This document shows, piece by piece, positions 1 to 8,012 of a stretch of 11,471 bases of DNA. Source of the stretch: Pseudomonadota bacterium (GTDB taxonomy: Bacteria > Pseudomonadota > Alphaproteobacteria > Rhizobiales > Xanthobacteraceae); assembly GCA_021779635.1 (NCBI GenBank), contig JAJYAH010000153.1:1-11471 (forward strand), written 5' to 3'. The stretch's first letter is position 1, and each line of letters starts with the position of its first letter. Below the pieces are notes generated by a model. That model searched no databases and was not told where the DNA came from. It saw only the letters and a program-made list of their open reading frames with translations. Position numbers and translations under genes: made by a program.

Positions 1-627
1 TTTCGATAGCTTCTACGAAAGCGGTTTCGGGCGCCGGGCCAATAATCCAGTGAGCCAAGGTCGATGACCCGGGCCATGGATCTTGGCGTAGCGGATCACG
101 GCGAGAGCGAAAGCCCAGCATTGTCTACGCGCGCGGGCCAATCACAGCTGGGACGCCCTCTGGGAGTAAGCGACAGTTTAGGACCAGCGGCCAGTAATAG
201 TAACCTCGCGAGACGGCCTGGGCTGGCCGCACACCTCCTGATGAAGACGCTGCCACGGGTTACCGCCGAGATGGCAGTTGCATGTAATTGGCGGACTTCG
301 CCTAAGGCAGCTACCTCACGCCGATTGATGTTCATCCGACGCATTAGCGCTAGTGGAGCAACACGATGCCCATCTCTCTTTCGCGGTCACTAAGCCAAAT
401 AGGAACAAGCGAACATTAGTTAAGCTGCCACGCGCGAGAACCAGTTCATTGATCGACGGCGCTGGGTCGCGCAGTCCCCCTAGCGACATTCAGTAACCGT
501 CCGATTGATTCCGATTGATCCTGATTAATAATCTGAAGCAATGACGCGCATCAATCTGCGATGCGACGTTTTAACCAAAAATCGTAATAAGTGCTCGGCC
601 GGGTGCACCAATCAAGAGAGATGAAGC
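1..627. other. Left-edge gap, no recognisable gene
   Basis: No open frame here resembles a protein family I know; the longest plus-strand frame (64-393) and its minus-strand counterpart (96-344) read as low-information Arg/Ser/Ala-rich sequence without motifs. A short open stretch in frame 2 ends at a TGA at 65-67 and could be the tail of a gene lying to the left, but this cannot be told. The last 130 bases hold the putative promoter and regulatory region of the chemotaxis transducer that starts at 628, described separately. Confidence 0.5.
501..530 (+). promoter_or_regulatory. Tandem TTGAT half-sites with a near-consensus FNR/FixK box
   Basis: Three imperfect 10-base tandem units lie here: CCGATTGATT, CCGATTGATC and CTGATTAATA. 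Within them, 515-528 reads TTGAT-CCTG-ATTAA, one mismatch from the FNR/FixK consensus TTGAT-N4-ATCAA; 505-518 gives a second, weaker match. The better box is centred about 106 bases before the ATG of the globin-coupled transducer. If it acted as a class II site (centred near -41.5), transcription would start near 563. The match is seen directly; regulation by an FNR/FixK protein, perhaps the one encoded at 6010-6708, is inference. Confidence 0.4.
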
Positions 628-1991
628 ATGACCCTCAAAAATTCTAAAAACGTGGTCACGAATGAGAGCCAAGAGCGCGAGATACGGCTGCGCTTCATGC
701 GTATCGACGCCAGAACCGGCGAATTGTTGCGCGAATTGTGGAAGATCGTTGAGCCGGCGCTCCCGGAGATTCTCGAAGGCTTCTACAAACACGTTATCGG
801 AGAATCGCAACTCGCTCGCATGATCGGCAACAATGCCCCCCGACTGAAGCGGCACAAGGATCGCATTGGGCGCGCCTTTTCAACGGCCGTTTCGATCATG
901 ACTATATGCAGGGCGTTCGCACCATTGGCCTCATCCATAACAAGATCGGGTTGGAACCGCGGTGGTACATCGGCGGTTACAATTTTGTTTTGAGTCGGAT
1001 CGCGACCCTCGCTGTTCGGCGATACCGCTGGAAAGCTGACTATCTTTCGGAAATGCTCACCGCGGTGAATTGCGCAGTGATGCTGGACATGGACATCGCT
1101 ATTTCGGTTTACCAGGAAGCGATGCTGGCGGACCGTCAAAGGCAGCAGGACAAGATCACGGCGGCGATTCAGGATTTCGATCGTCAAATAAAAACTGAGC
1201 TGGACACTGTCGGCAGCTCAGCGACAAATTTGCAGGTAGCGGCCAATGCCCTTGCCGCCAGTGCCGAAGAATCCAACCAACAATCGACCACCGTTGCAGC
1301 GGCCTCGGAAGAGGCATCGACCAATGTGCAGGCGGTGGCCTCGGCAACGGAGGAACTGACATCCTCGGTTCGAGAAATCGGTCGTCAAGTAAACGAATCC
1401 ACCAGAATGACTGGCCTGGCCGTGGAGCAGGCCAACCGATCCGGTACCACTATTCAGGGTCTCGCCAAAGCGGCACAGCGGATTGGCGATGTCGTCGAAC
1501 TGATCAACACCATTGCAGGCCAAACGAATCTGCTGGCTTTGAACGCCACAATCGAAGCTGCACGTGCCGGCGAAGCGGGCAGAGGTTTCGCAGTGGTCGC
1601 CTCTGAAGTGAAGGCGCTTGCTGAACAAACCGCCCGGGCAACTGGTGAAATCGGCCAGCAAGTCCTTGCTATTCAGGAAGCGACAAAGGAGTCCGTCGGC
1701 TCCATTCAGGAAATCGAAACGACCATCACTTCCGTAAATGAGTTCGCGACCGCGATCGCGGCGGCCGTCGAACAACAGGGAATGGCAACTGCTGAAATTG
1801 CCCGCAATGTTCAGGAGGCAGCGCGAGGCACGCACGAAGTTTCGAGCAACATCAGCGGCGTCAGTCAGACAGCGGCAGATACCGGCCAGACAGCGGCAAA
1901 GCTGCTATCCTCGGCAAATGACCTTTCGGAGCAATCCCGCACTCTCCGCACCCAAGTCGAGGGCTTCTTCGCTGAGATCCGGTCAGCATAG
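628..1991 (+). pseudogene. Globin-coupled methyl-accepting chemotaxis protein, split by a one-base deletion
   Basis: A soluble HemAT-like aerotaxis transducer: an N-terminal haem globin sensor followed by a cytoplasmic MCP signalling domain that would act on CheA/CheW. The first frame (ATG 628, preceded by AGAGAG at 614-619) encodes globin residues 1-75 and then drifts into nonsense, stopping at 991-993. The continuation lies one frame back from base 852: [15 protein letters not shown], then [15 protein letters not shown]. Adding one G to the GG at 851-852 gives an uninterrupted 454-residue protein reading [14 protein letters not shown]. The proximal haem histidine would be His104 (LIHNKIGL). 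The signalling domain is full length, with its hairpin tip near [20 protein letters not shown] at 1501-1560, and it ends in FFAEIRSA with no CheR-binding pentapeptide. No transmembrane segment or HAMP domain is visible. The motif around 852 is not a classic slippery site, so a recent mutation or a sequencing error is likelier than programmed frameshifting. An internal ATG at 906 could still give the 361-residue signalling part. Confidence 0.88.
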
Positions 1992-2035
1992 AATTTCCAC
2001 GCAATACGCTCTTTCCCGGCTTCTGTGCTTTTCCT

Positions 2036-2054
2036 GTGACCAGCCTGAGGTCAC
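2036..2054. repeat. Short inverted repeat GTGACC-N7-GGTCAC
   Basis: A perfect 6-base inverted repeat with a 7-base loop (arms 2036-2041 and 2049-2054) lies between the transducer stop and the next ATG, about 25 bases before that ATG. It has no following T-run, so it is a poor terminator; an operator or mRNA hairpin near the ribosome site of the downstream small gene is possible. Confidence 0.3.
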
Positions 2055-2078
2055 CGCTAGGTTGTCTAGGACGATCGC

Positions 2079-2393
2079 ATGGGCACTCTTCTTCATTTCC
2101 CTTCAATCTCACCTAGGCAGCACAGTCTGCATCTGGAAAGCCTGGCGCACGCAGTGTCAGATCTTGCTTGCCAGCTGGATTACTTCCACAAGGTTACAGA
2201 AGGCGCTCTTTCGGCGGCGCTTGCCAGGATCGAGATAGCGTTGGCGAATCTTAGTGAAATCGGACAGCTGCTGCCACCAGGAGAATTCAAGATGCGGCTC
2301 GCTCTCGATGTAGCCAGCCTTGCCACACAGCTCGATCGAGCTAAAGACAAGATAGTCGACCTTGCAACGCACGAATCTGGAAAGGCGCGCTAA
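2079..2393 (+). CDS. Small helical protein of unknown function (104 aa)
   Basis: I do not recognise this protein. It starts at ATG 2079 with a well-placed TAGGA at 2067-2071 (7-base spacer) and begins 87 bases after the stop of the chemotaxis transducer on the same strand, so the two could be co-transcribed. The N-terminal 20 residues are polar and probably disordered. The rest is rich in Ala, Leu and charged residues with regular heptad-like spacing (LACQLDYFHKV, LARIEIALANLSEIGQLL, ASLATQLDRAKDKIVDLA), which suggests a two- or three-helix bundle or coiled coil. There is no signal peptide, membrane segment or cysteine motif. The ribosome site and the composition favour a real gene over a chance frame. 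The position next to a chemoreceptor might hint at a signalling accessory, but nothing in the sequence proves this. Confidence 0.55.
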   Translation: MGTLLHFPSISPRQHSLHLESLAHAVSDLACQLDYFHKVTEGALSAALARIEIALANLSEIGQLLPPGEFKMRLALDVASLATQLDRAKDKIVDLATHESGKAR

Positions 2394-3033
2394 CGGGAAG
2401 AGCGGGATTGTCTGCGTGCCAGGCGAAGGCGTTATCGCATCTACGCAGGGCAATAAGCGAGCGCAGAACGTGCACGCCACGCGGGGCCTCGAAGCGAGCC
2501 GCCGTATGTTTAGCCATGGTGAGTGATGATTGTTAGTCGCCGTGGCAGTTAATAATTTCTGGTTCTGAATTGACGCAGGTTGTTGAGCGGCATCAATCGT
2601 CTTGTCTCGAAAGCGCTGGCACGAAGAAATTACGATGACCCGCAAGCGATTGAGCAAATAACGCTCACACTTCGCTAACTCAAATCCCTAACTCGCTATC
2701 CATTTTCAGGGTTGTATTCCACTCTGCGGAGAACGCGTCAAAATGCGAGAGCGGTACCTGCAAATCTGGAGCCACGATCGAGACGGGCGACCGAGTAACG
2801 GCATCCGCTTCGCCGATCCATCAATAAGCTGCTTGGTGACCGAAACCAAGAGCAGTCGCCGTGATCAGTTATTTCTGGCGCCTTCGGCTGGACAACGGGG
2901 GAGGCGAGTTGAAAAAGCCGACCCGTTCGCTCGTCAAGCATTGCGGCCGGGCATCTGCGCCGACCAATCTCGTTCAGAAGAGCTCGACCGAGCATCTGCG
3001 CTTGGCCCTAGCTCCGTGCGGCGTTGACAGCAG
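2394..3033. other. 640-base gap, no convincing gene
   Basis: Nothing here is recognisable. A 32-codon frame from TTG 2580 to TAA 2676-2678 (ending QAIEQITLTLR) looks protein-like but is too short and has no clear ribosome site. A minus-strand frame from ATG 2517 to 2341 (58 codons, starting MAKHTAARFEAPRGVHVL) overlaps the end of the small gene and also lacks a ribosome site. From 2743 an open frame runs in phase with the GGDEF-EAL gene and ends at TGA 3025-3027, only 6 bases before that gene's ATG. It could be a decayed N-terminal sensory region of that gene, but its translation shows no membrane segment or known domain. Confidence 0.4.
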
Positions 3034-4797
3034 ATGTCCATCCTTCCCGCTCTCCTGATCATCGCTATTTTCGTTTTGTTCGTTCGACGGATGTCGCATG
3101 AACGCAAGAGGTCTGAGCAGACGCTGACCACTGCGGTCAACAACATGAACCAAGGCCTGCTGCTTTTCGACTCTTCGGGACGGCTCGTAGTGTGTAATCA
3201 ACGATACATTGAAATGTATCGGTTGTCGCCCGACGTGGTCAGGCCCGGCTGCAGCTTTCGTGATATAATCGCACATCGGAAAGAGACGGGATCGTTCAAC
3301 GGAGACGTTGATGAGCATTGCGACGCTCTTTTGCGTGGGATTGCAGACGGACACATCGCGCGAGAGGTCGTCGAAACTGGTGATGGCCGTTCGATTCAGC
3401 TCTTGCGCCAGCCGCTCGCAAACGGTGGATGGGTGGTCACGCATGAGGACGTCAGTGAGCGCCGGCGATCCGAAGAACGGATCGTCTACCTTGCACATCA
3501 CGATGTGTTGACAGGTCTGCCGAACAGAGCGCTATTCATTGAGCACCTCGATCAGGCGCTAAAGAAGGATAGCCAAGGTCGGCGGCTGGCGGTGCTTTAT
3601 ATCGACCTTGATGAATTCAAAAGCGTCAATGATTCTCTCGGACACTCGGTCGGAGACGAAATGCTCAAGGTCGCGGCAGCTCGATTGAGACGCTGTACGC
3701 AGCGAACGGATTTGGTAGCCAGATTGGGTGGCGATGAGTTTGCCATTGTGCAGACGGACCCGTCGGACATTGCAAGTTTTGTCGCGAGACTCTATGAATC
3801 CGTTCGGGAGCCGTACGAATGCTTGGGTCATCGGCTGACGATAGACGCAAGTATCGGCATCGCTTTGTCACCGAAGGACGGCACCAGCCTGGATCAACTG
3901 CTGAAAAACGCCGATTTGGCGATGTACAGCGCCAAGGCCGGCGGACGTCGAACATATCGTTTCTTCGATCCGGCGATGGAGGCAGGCGTCAAGGCCCGGC
4001 GCGCAATGGAACTAGACCTGCGTCGCGCCTTCTTGGACGGCGAGTTCGAAATATACTATCAACCGATAGTCCGGCTACGTGACAACAGGGTCAGCGGGTG
4101 CGAGGCGCTTCTGCGTTGGCGACATCCCGAGCGCGGCATGATCACCCCAACCGAGTTCATCCCGATAGCCGAAGATACTGGCCTCATTGTGGAACTTGGT
4201 GAATGGGCGCTCAAGAAGGCCTGCGCCGAGGCTGTGACTTGGCCAGCTGACATTAGAATTGCCGTTAATGTCTCACCTGTTCAGTTTCGAAATAAAGGAT
4301 TGGCATTAAAGGTGGCGGGCGTTTTGGCGTCCACCGGACTCCTACCCGACAGACTGGAGTTGGAAATTACCGAGGCCGTCCTGCTTCGTGACGATGAGGC
4401 TCTCTCCATTTTGCAGCAATTGCGCGAACTTGGAGTGCGGATCGCATTGGACGATTTCGGTACCGGCTATTCTTCGCTAAGCTATCTGCAACGTTTCCCG
4501 TTTGATAAGATCAAGATCGATCGTTGTTTCACAAAGACTCTTGGGAAGCACGCCGGATCATCTTCCATCATTCGGGCGGTCGTGGACATCGCTGCGGCAA
4601 ACAATATGACGACGACGGCTGAGGGCGTCGAAACTGAGCAGCAGCAGATGTCGTTGCGTCGGCTCGGTTGCGCTGAGATGCAGGGCTATTTGTTTAGTCC
4701 CGCACGACCTCTTGACGAAATCGCTCAACTTCTCCGCCGTCACGACGGTCGAGAAAGCCTTGATCAACAGCTTCTTAAAGACGCTATATCGGGATAG
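3034..4797 (+). CDS. Membrane-anchored PAS-GGDEF-EAL cyclic-di-GMP enzyme
   Basis: A 587-residue bifunctional candidate that could both make and degrade cyclic-di-GMP at the inner membrane. In order: one hydrophobic segment (about residues 3-18) followed by Arg-Arg; a PAS domain (about 30-145, QGLLLFDSSGRLVVCNQRYIEM); a GGDEF domain (about 150-310) with intact GGDEF at 232-236; and an EAL domain (about 325-570). The EAL acidic set is present: EAL at 357-359, Asn412 in VNVSP, EITE 444-447, DDFGTG 473-478, Lys494 in DKIKID, and AEGVET 529-534. The usual inhibitory-site Arg of RxxD is Gln223 (QRTD), so classic product inhibition is unlikely. The start is doubtful: no good ribosome site precedes ATG 3034, and proteins of this design often carry an extra N-terminal membrane segment plus periplasmic sensor, so the gene may be truncated. 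Family and motif calls are firm; the net direction of activity in the cell is unknown. Confidence 0.93.
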   Translation: MSILPALLIIAIFVLFVRRMSHERKRSEQTLTTAVNNMNQGLLLFDSSGRLVVCNQRYIEMYRLSPDVVRPGCSFRDIIAHRKETGSFNGDVDEHCDALLRGIADGHIAREVVETGDGRSIQLLRQPLANGGWVVTHEDVSERRRSEERIVYLAHHDVLTGLPNRALFIEHLDQALKKDSQGRRLAVLYIDLDEFKSVNDSLGHSVGDEMLKVAAARLRRCTQRTDLVARLGGDEFAIVQTDPSDIASFVARLYESVREPYECLGHRLTIDASIGIALSPKDGTSLDQLLKNADLAMYSAKAGGRRTYRFFDPAMEAGVKARRAMELDLRRAFLDGEFEIYYQPIVRLRDNRVSGCEALLRWRHPERGMITPTEFIPIAEDTGLIVELGEWALKKACAEAVTWPADIRIAVNVSPVQFRNKGLALKVAGVLASTGLLPDRLELEITEAVLLRDDEALSILQQLRELGVRIALDDFGTGYSSLSYLQRFPFDKIKIDRCFTKTLGKHAGSSSIIRAVVDIAAANNMTTTAEGVETEQQQMSLRRLGCAEMQGYLFSPARPLDEIAQLLRRHDGRESLDQQLLKDAISG

Positions 4798-5271
4798 CGC
4801 CGCGCCCATGTTCTCGCAGCAAGTGAGAGAATCCATTTCCACACTGGGGCGGCTGTTGAGGAGCATTTGGGCTGGGACCTCAGACCGCAAGCTTCCAAGG
4901 CTCCGTTCAAAGACCGCGCCAACGGCGATCGGCCGCCGGACGGCTCAGTTCTCTTCCGTACCTCCTCGCATAGTGGTGGCCTCAAGGTCGAGCACGACGT
5001 CAAGCAGCCCGGAGGTGTTGAGAATTCGGCAAGTGCGGGCCAAAAGGATGCACAAGGACCTTGCCGTCCGTCTTTCGGATCATTTGCGAGTCTAGGCGGC
5101 GCCACTATCGGCCTCCACGATTGCAAGCTCACATCAACTACATCAAAGCCGGGCCTATATGCCGCCGAGATCGAGATGGATCATGCGCCGGCGCTCGAGC
5201 ACGGTTTGGAAAGTCGTGATTTTCTGTTGCCTGTTGAATAGAAGTTTTAATCTGGGCGAGTTCTACGGAAG
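4798..5271. other. Gap downstream of the GGDEF-EAL gene, no recognisable gene
   Basis: The frame of the GGDEF-EAL gene stays open from its TAG (4795-4797) to another TAG at 5239-5241, 147 codons with no similarity I can name. Minus-strand frames also run through most of it. None has a ribosome site or a motif. It may be decayed sequence. It ends next to the 3' end of the NYN pseudogene on the other strand. Confidence 0.35.
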
Positions 5272-5837
5272 CTAAGGCGAGCGATACTGCTCGTATTCCT
5301 CGTTTGCGCCCCTCCGGTATGGCTTGGCTATTTTCGCCTGAAGCTCGGCGAGGTCAATGAATTCATCAGCTTGCCGACGCAATTCATCGGAAATCATTGG
5401 CGGCTTGTGAGCCATCGTTGAAACTACGATTACCCTGACGCGCCTTTGCATTGTCTCGACCAGTGATCGGAAGTCAGAGCCCCCGTAAAGAGCACCACTT
5501 AGTCGATGTGTTTTGCCAAATCCAGGGCACTCACGGCAATCTCGATGTCCATGCTCCCTTTGAACTTACGATTTCCCTTGGCGTCGATGAATTCCTTTGC
5601 CGGCTTGGTTATGACGGTGTAACCGTTATACTCCAGCAAGTCCGTTAGTGGCCTTACGGGCAAGTACTGCTGATCCTCAAAGATGGCTGCGAAATAGAAC
5701 GCCCGCAGCAGCGTCCCGCGGCCCCGGAATTCAAGAAGCAATCGCCTGTAATCGATCTCAAAGCCAAGCGCCTTTGCGGTCGAATGGAGATTGGCGCCCT
5801 CAATGAAAATTGCGAGTTTGATTTGTTCGACTCTCAT
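5272..5837 (-). pseudogene. LabA-like NYN-domain (PIN-type) ribonuclease, inactivated
   Basis: The intact ancestor was a NYN/LabA protein of about 188 residues, a PIN-like metal-dependent RNase fold. It starts at ATG 5837 (AGG about 7 bases upstream) with LAIFIEGANLH, then YNGYTVITKPAKEFIDAKGN and GSMDIEIAVSALDLAKHID, and hits TAA at 5499-5501. Past this stop the same frame continues the family pattern (VVLFTG). One base is then missing near 5476-5480, in what should be the S/T-G-D-G-D-F active-site motif. The remainder follows in the shifted frame: DFRSLVETMQRRVRVIVVST, PPMISDELRRQADEFIDLAE, ending TAG 5272-5274. QRRVRV also lacks a Gly usually seen in this block. The first catalytic Asp (FIDGANL in relatives) is Glu here. 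With a stop, a frameshift and a changed active-site residue, this is a decayed gene. A 112-residue truncated product could still be made but would lack the second acidic motif. It lies 172 bases downstream of the Crp/Fnr gene on the same strand. Confidence 0.88.
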
Positions 5838-6009
5838 TCCAAGCCTATTGCGTTCGAGCCTCCCGTCCAGGAATACGGCATGAGTAAAAACAGCGCTCGA
5901 ACGCTTTGACATTATACCCGGGAAGCCACAGAAGCATTGGGCGGCTTCTGTTAAGCGAGTGTCAAATAACTCTGATCGGCTGACACAACCAAAACGCGCC
6001 GGAATTCTT

Positions 6010-6708
6010 TCATAGGGATGCCATCCTCTCCAACTCCGGATAATCGAAGATCTCGAGCGTACCTCCAGACAACATAAGGACAGCGCGTGTGCGAAAATCG
6101 CTGAGCACGCGGTTGACATGAACAGGCGTCAAACCAACGGCGTCGGCGATATGTTGTTGTCGAAGGGGGAAAGGATAGCGCCCTGCGCGGATCACCTGGC
6201 TCGTGGCTATCCGTTCGATTAGATGCATAAAAAGATAAGCGATCTTTTCTTCTGCGGAACGTCGCCCTAATACGACCGCGAGACGGGCGTTGTCTTGCGC
6301 ATCGGATACGCAAGATCGCGCAATCTCTGATTGAAGCTCGCGGTCGCTGAAACACGTTTCGTGGATCGCGGCTCGTGAAAAGCCATATAGTTGCACGCTC
6401 GTCAGTGATTTCACTGAAAAGTGGGCAGCCTCTTCGAAGATGGAGATCGGAGAGAGAGGGTCGCCAGGCATTAGGAATTTCAGTATTTGTCTGGTGCCAT
6501 CGGAGAGTTGAATGTATCGGAATGCCCATCCGGCGCATATTACGAAGACGCGGTCTAATGAGCCGCCTTGAACAATTATCTGTTTTCCGGGACTAAACGC
6601 GAGGAATTTCTGCTCGCCTGCGCTTATCTCCGTTTCGAGCGAAGGCGACCGAAAGGCTGCGGCGCAAAAACCGGTTTCGCGGTGCGGACAGGTTACGCAA
6701 GTCGACAA
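6010..6708 (-). CDS. Crp/Fnr-family transcriptional regulator with FNR-type cysteine cluster
   Basis: A 232-residue regulator with an N-terminal cyclic-nucleotide-binding-type beta-roll (about residues 30-125, with FVICAGWAFRYIQLSDGTRQ), a dimer helix, and a C-terminal winged helix-turn-helix (about 182-212, QQHIADAVGLTPVHVNRVLS). The start chosen is TTG 6708, because GGGGGAG (6717-6723 on this strand) sits 8 bases before it. The frame stays open upstream to a TTG at 6855, but that 49-residue extension is not domain-like. At the N-terminus Cys4, Cys7 and Cys15 form C-x2-C-x7-C (CVTCPHRETGFC), the spacing seen in alphaproteobacterial FNR proteins such as FnrL, FnrN and AadR that bind an Fe-S cluster. 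A fourth ligand at the place of E. coli FNR Cys122 is not evident, so oxygen sensing through a cluster is possible, not shown. Its likely DNA site is the TTGAT-N4-ATCAA type, and such a site occurs at 515-528. Confidence 0.9.
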   Translation of the reverse strand: MSTCVTCPHRETGFCAAAFRSPSLETEISAGEQKFLAFSPGKQIIVQGGSLDRVFVICAGWAFRYIQLSDGTRQILKFLMPGDPLSPISIFEEAAHFSVKSLTSVQLYGFSRAAIHETCFSDRELQSEIARSCVSDAQDNARLAVVLGRRSAEEKIAYLFMHLIERIATSQVIRAGRYPFPLRQQHIADAVGLTPVHVNRVLSDFRTRAVLMLSGGTLEIFDYPELERMASL

Positions 6709-7091
6709 CTCAGTGTCTCCCCCAGGGGCACAGCTAAGTCTATCACCTCGCGCACCAAGCTTCTCTGTGGAATTCCAGTGCAAGTTCAAGCGAAGCTGGC
6801 TGTTATTGCTCTCAATTAGACCATCGGTAGCACTACGAGCATGCTCCGACCGCAAAAAACGCTATCCATTTTCGGAAAATCGCAAGTCGATCCTTAGAAG
6901 TCGATGCGGGCCTCCTCATAGGAGAACCTTGCAGCATTTCGCGTCCTGCTAGATCACACCAAAAACTCCTCCCCGGCGTCCGCCAATAAGGAATGCGTGA
7001 GGTACAACCCAATAGCACAGAGGTGAGATCGACCAGCAGGCACTTCCCGTGCCACTGGAAATCGGCCGCCACGATGATCAATTGGATCGGA
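6709..7091. other. Gap between the AraC-family and Crp/Fnr genes
   Basis: This stretch holds the probable 5' untranslated region and promoter of the Crp/Fnr gene and the 3' end region of the AraC-family gene. A minus-strand frame at 6833-7081 has no motif and no ribosome site. I see no clear promoter or terminator. Confidence 0.4.
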
Positions 7092-8012
7092 CTAGCGTCG
7101 CGCCAAGCTCTCTGACGGGAATTCGCCGAACTGCGTGTAATACAACCTGGAAAAGCGGCCCAAATGCCAAAAACCGTGATCGAGCGCGATCGTCTTCACT
7201 AGATCATGAGGGGACGCCCGCAACAGCGCGTTGCGCACGGACCATAGTCGGTGGAGCAGAGAATACCTCTTCAAGCTCATTCCCAAGACCGACAGGAAGG
7301 CATTGTCCAGCGTTCTAATGCTGACACCGCAGGCTCTCGCAATGTCCATGGTGGAATTAACGCCTAAACCGCTCTCCTTTAGATACCCTTCCGCTCGTCT
7401 GCAAATTGAAAGGTAGCGGCCAATAGCAAGGCGATCGGTCGGGGAATCCGCGGACACCAGTGCATGATCAAGGCCGCCGATTATGCTCTCGCTCAACCCT
7501 TTCAATACATTTGGATGAGAAAGTAGGGAGGGATCGTTCAGAGCTATTGCAACGAGGTCACGTACGGCCGAACGAACGGACGAGCTGTCGTCGGATCGGA
7601 GGCGAACCAGGTTATTCGCAGGCGAGGGCTCTCGCCATTCATGGCCGGAGAACGCGTCTGGCACGAACAGCCAGCAATGGGATAGACGCGATGCCTGGAT
7701 TCCGCGGTAATCGATCCCATTTTTCCAAAGCGCCCAAAGATCGCAATCTGCGGACGTGCCATTTATCTTGTGCAGACGATTATCTTCAAAGTGAAATGCA
7801 GCTACCCCTTCTTCACTAGCCGACATTGCACCCTCAAAAACCATCGGCGGTCGTGTCACGAGAACTAGTCGTCCCCCAGCCAAGGTTATCTCGAATTTGC
7901 TGAAGCGATGGTCCTCCGTTGTGGGCAGGTAACGAGCATCGAATCCGTTCAGCGACGCCGTGAAGTTGGCCGGCTCTTCCGATTTTATCGTGTTAATGCC
8001 GGGTGAGATCAT
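7092..8012 (-). CDS. AraC-family transcriptional regulator
   Basis: A DNA-binding regulator with a C-terminal double helix-turn-helix. Starting at ATG 8012 it has 306 residues. The N-terminal two-thirds (INTIKSEEPANF onward) is a ligand or dimer domain I cannot name more precisely; motifs seen are HKINGTSADCDLWALWKNG and HCWLFVPDAFSGHEW. The first HTH (about 222-241, MDIARACGVSIRTLDNAFLS) and second HTH (about 271-294, VKTIALDHGFWHLGRFSRLY) match the AraC pattern, and the closing block FGEFPSESL is the usual end signature. The start is uncertain: ATG 8045 adds 11 residues, and neither has a good ribosome site. The frame remains open to a TTG at 8249, but that 68-residue extension is Arg-rich and not domain-like. 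The gene lies 383 bases upstream of the Crp/Fnr gene on the same strand. The regulated genes and any effector are unknown. Confidence 0.88.
   Translation of the reverse strand: MISPGINTIKSEEPANFTASLNGFDARYLPTTEDHRFSKFEITLAGGRLVLVTRPPMVFEGAMSASEEGVAAFHFEDNRLHKINGTSADCDLWALWKNGIDYRGIQASRLSHCWLFVPDAFSGHEWREPSPANNLVRLRSDDSSSVRSAVRDLVAIALNDPSLLSHPNVLKGLSESIIGGLDHALVSADSPTDRLAIGRYLSICRRAEGYLKESGLGVNSTMDIARACGVSIRTLDNAFLSVLGMSLKRYSLLHRLWSVRNALLRASPHDLVKTIALDHGFWHLGRFSRLYYTQFGEFPSESLARR

Noticed and set aside
2..67. Short open stretch in frame 2 (FDSFYESGFGRRANNPVSQG) ending in TGA at the left edge
   Set aside because: It could be the tail of a gene to the left, but 21 codons without a recognised family are not enough to call.
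845..860. Programmed ribosomal frameshifting in the transducer gene
   Set aside because: No slippery heptamer is visible at AAGCGGCACA; a one-base deletion explains the sequence more simply.
1218..1835. 205-codon minus-strand frame opposite the chemotaxis signalling domain
   Set aside because: A shadow of the repetitive Ala/Glu-rich coding strand, with no independent motif.
2341..2517. Minus-strand 58-codon frame starting MAKHTAARFEAPRGVHVL
   Set aside because: It overlaps the small gene on the other strand, has no ribosome site and no recognised motif.
2580..2678. Plus-strand 32-codon frame ending IEQITLTLR
   Set aside because: Protein-like composition but too short, TTG start and no clear ribosome site.
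5951..6538. Long minus-strand frame overlapping the Crp/Fnr gene
   Set aside because: It lies within the regulator in another frame, with Arg/Ser/Pro-rich shadow composition.
6709..6855. N-terminal extension of the Crp/Fnr regulator to a TTG at 6855
   Set aside because: The 49 extra residues precede the cysteine cluster, look non-domain-like, and the strong GGGGGAG supports TTG 6708 instead.
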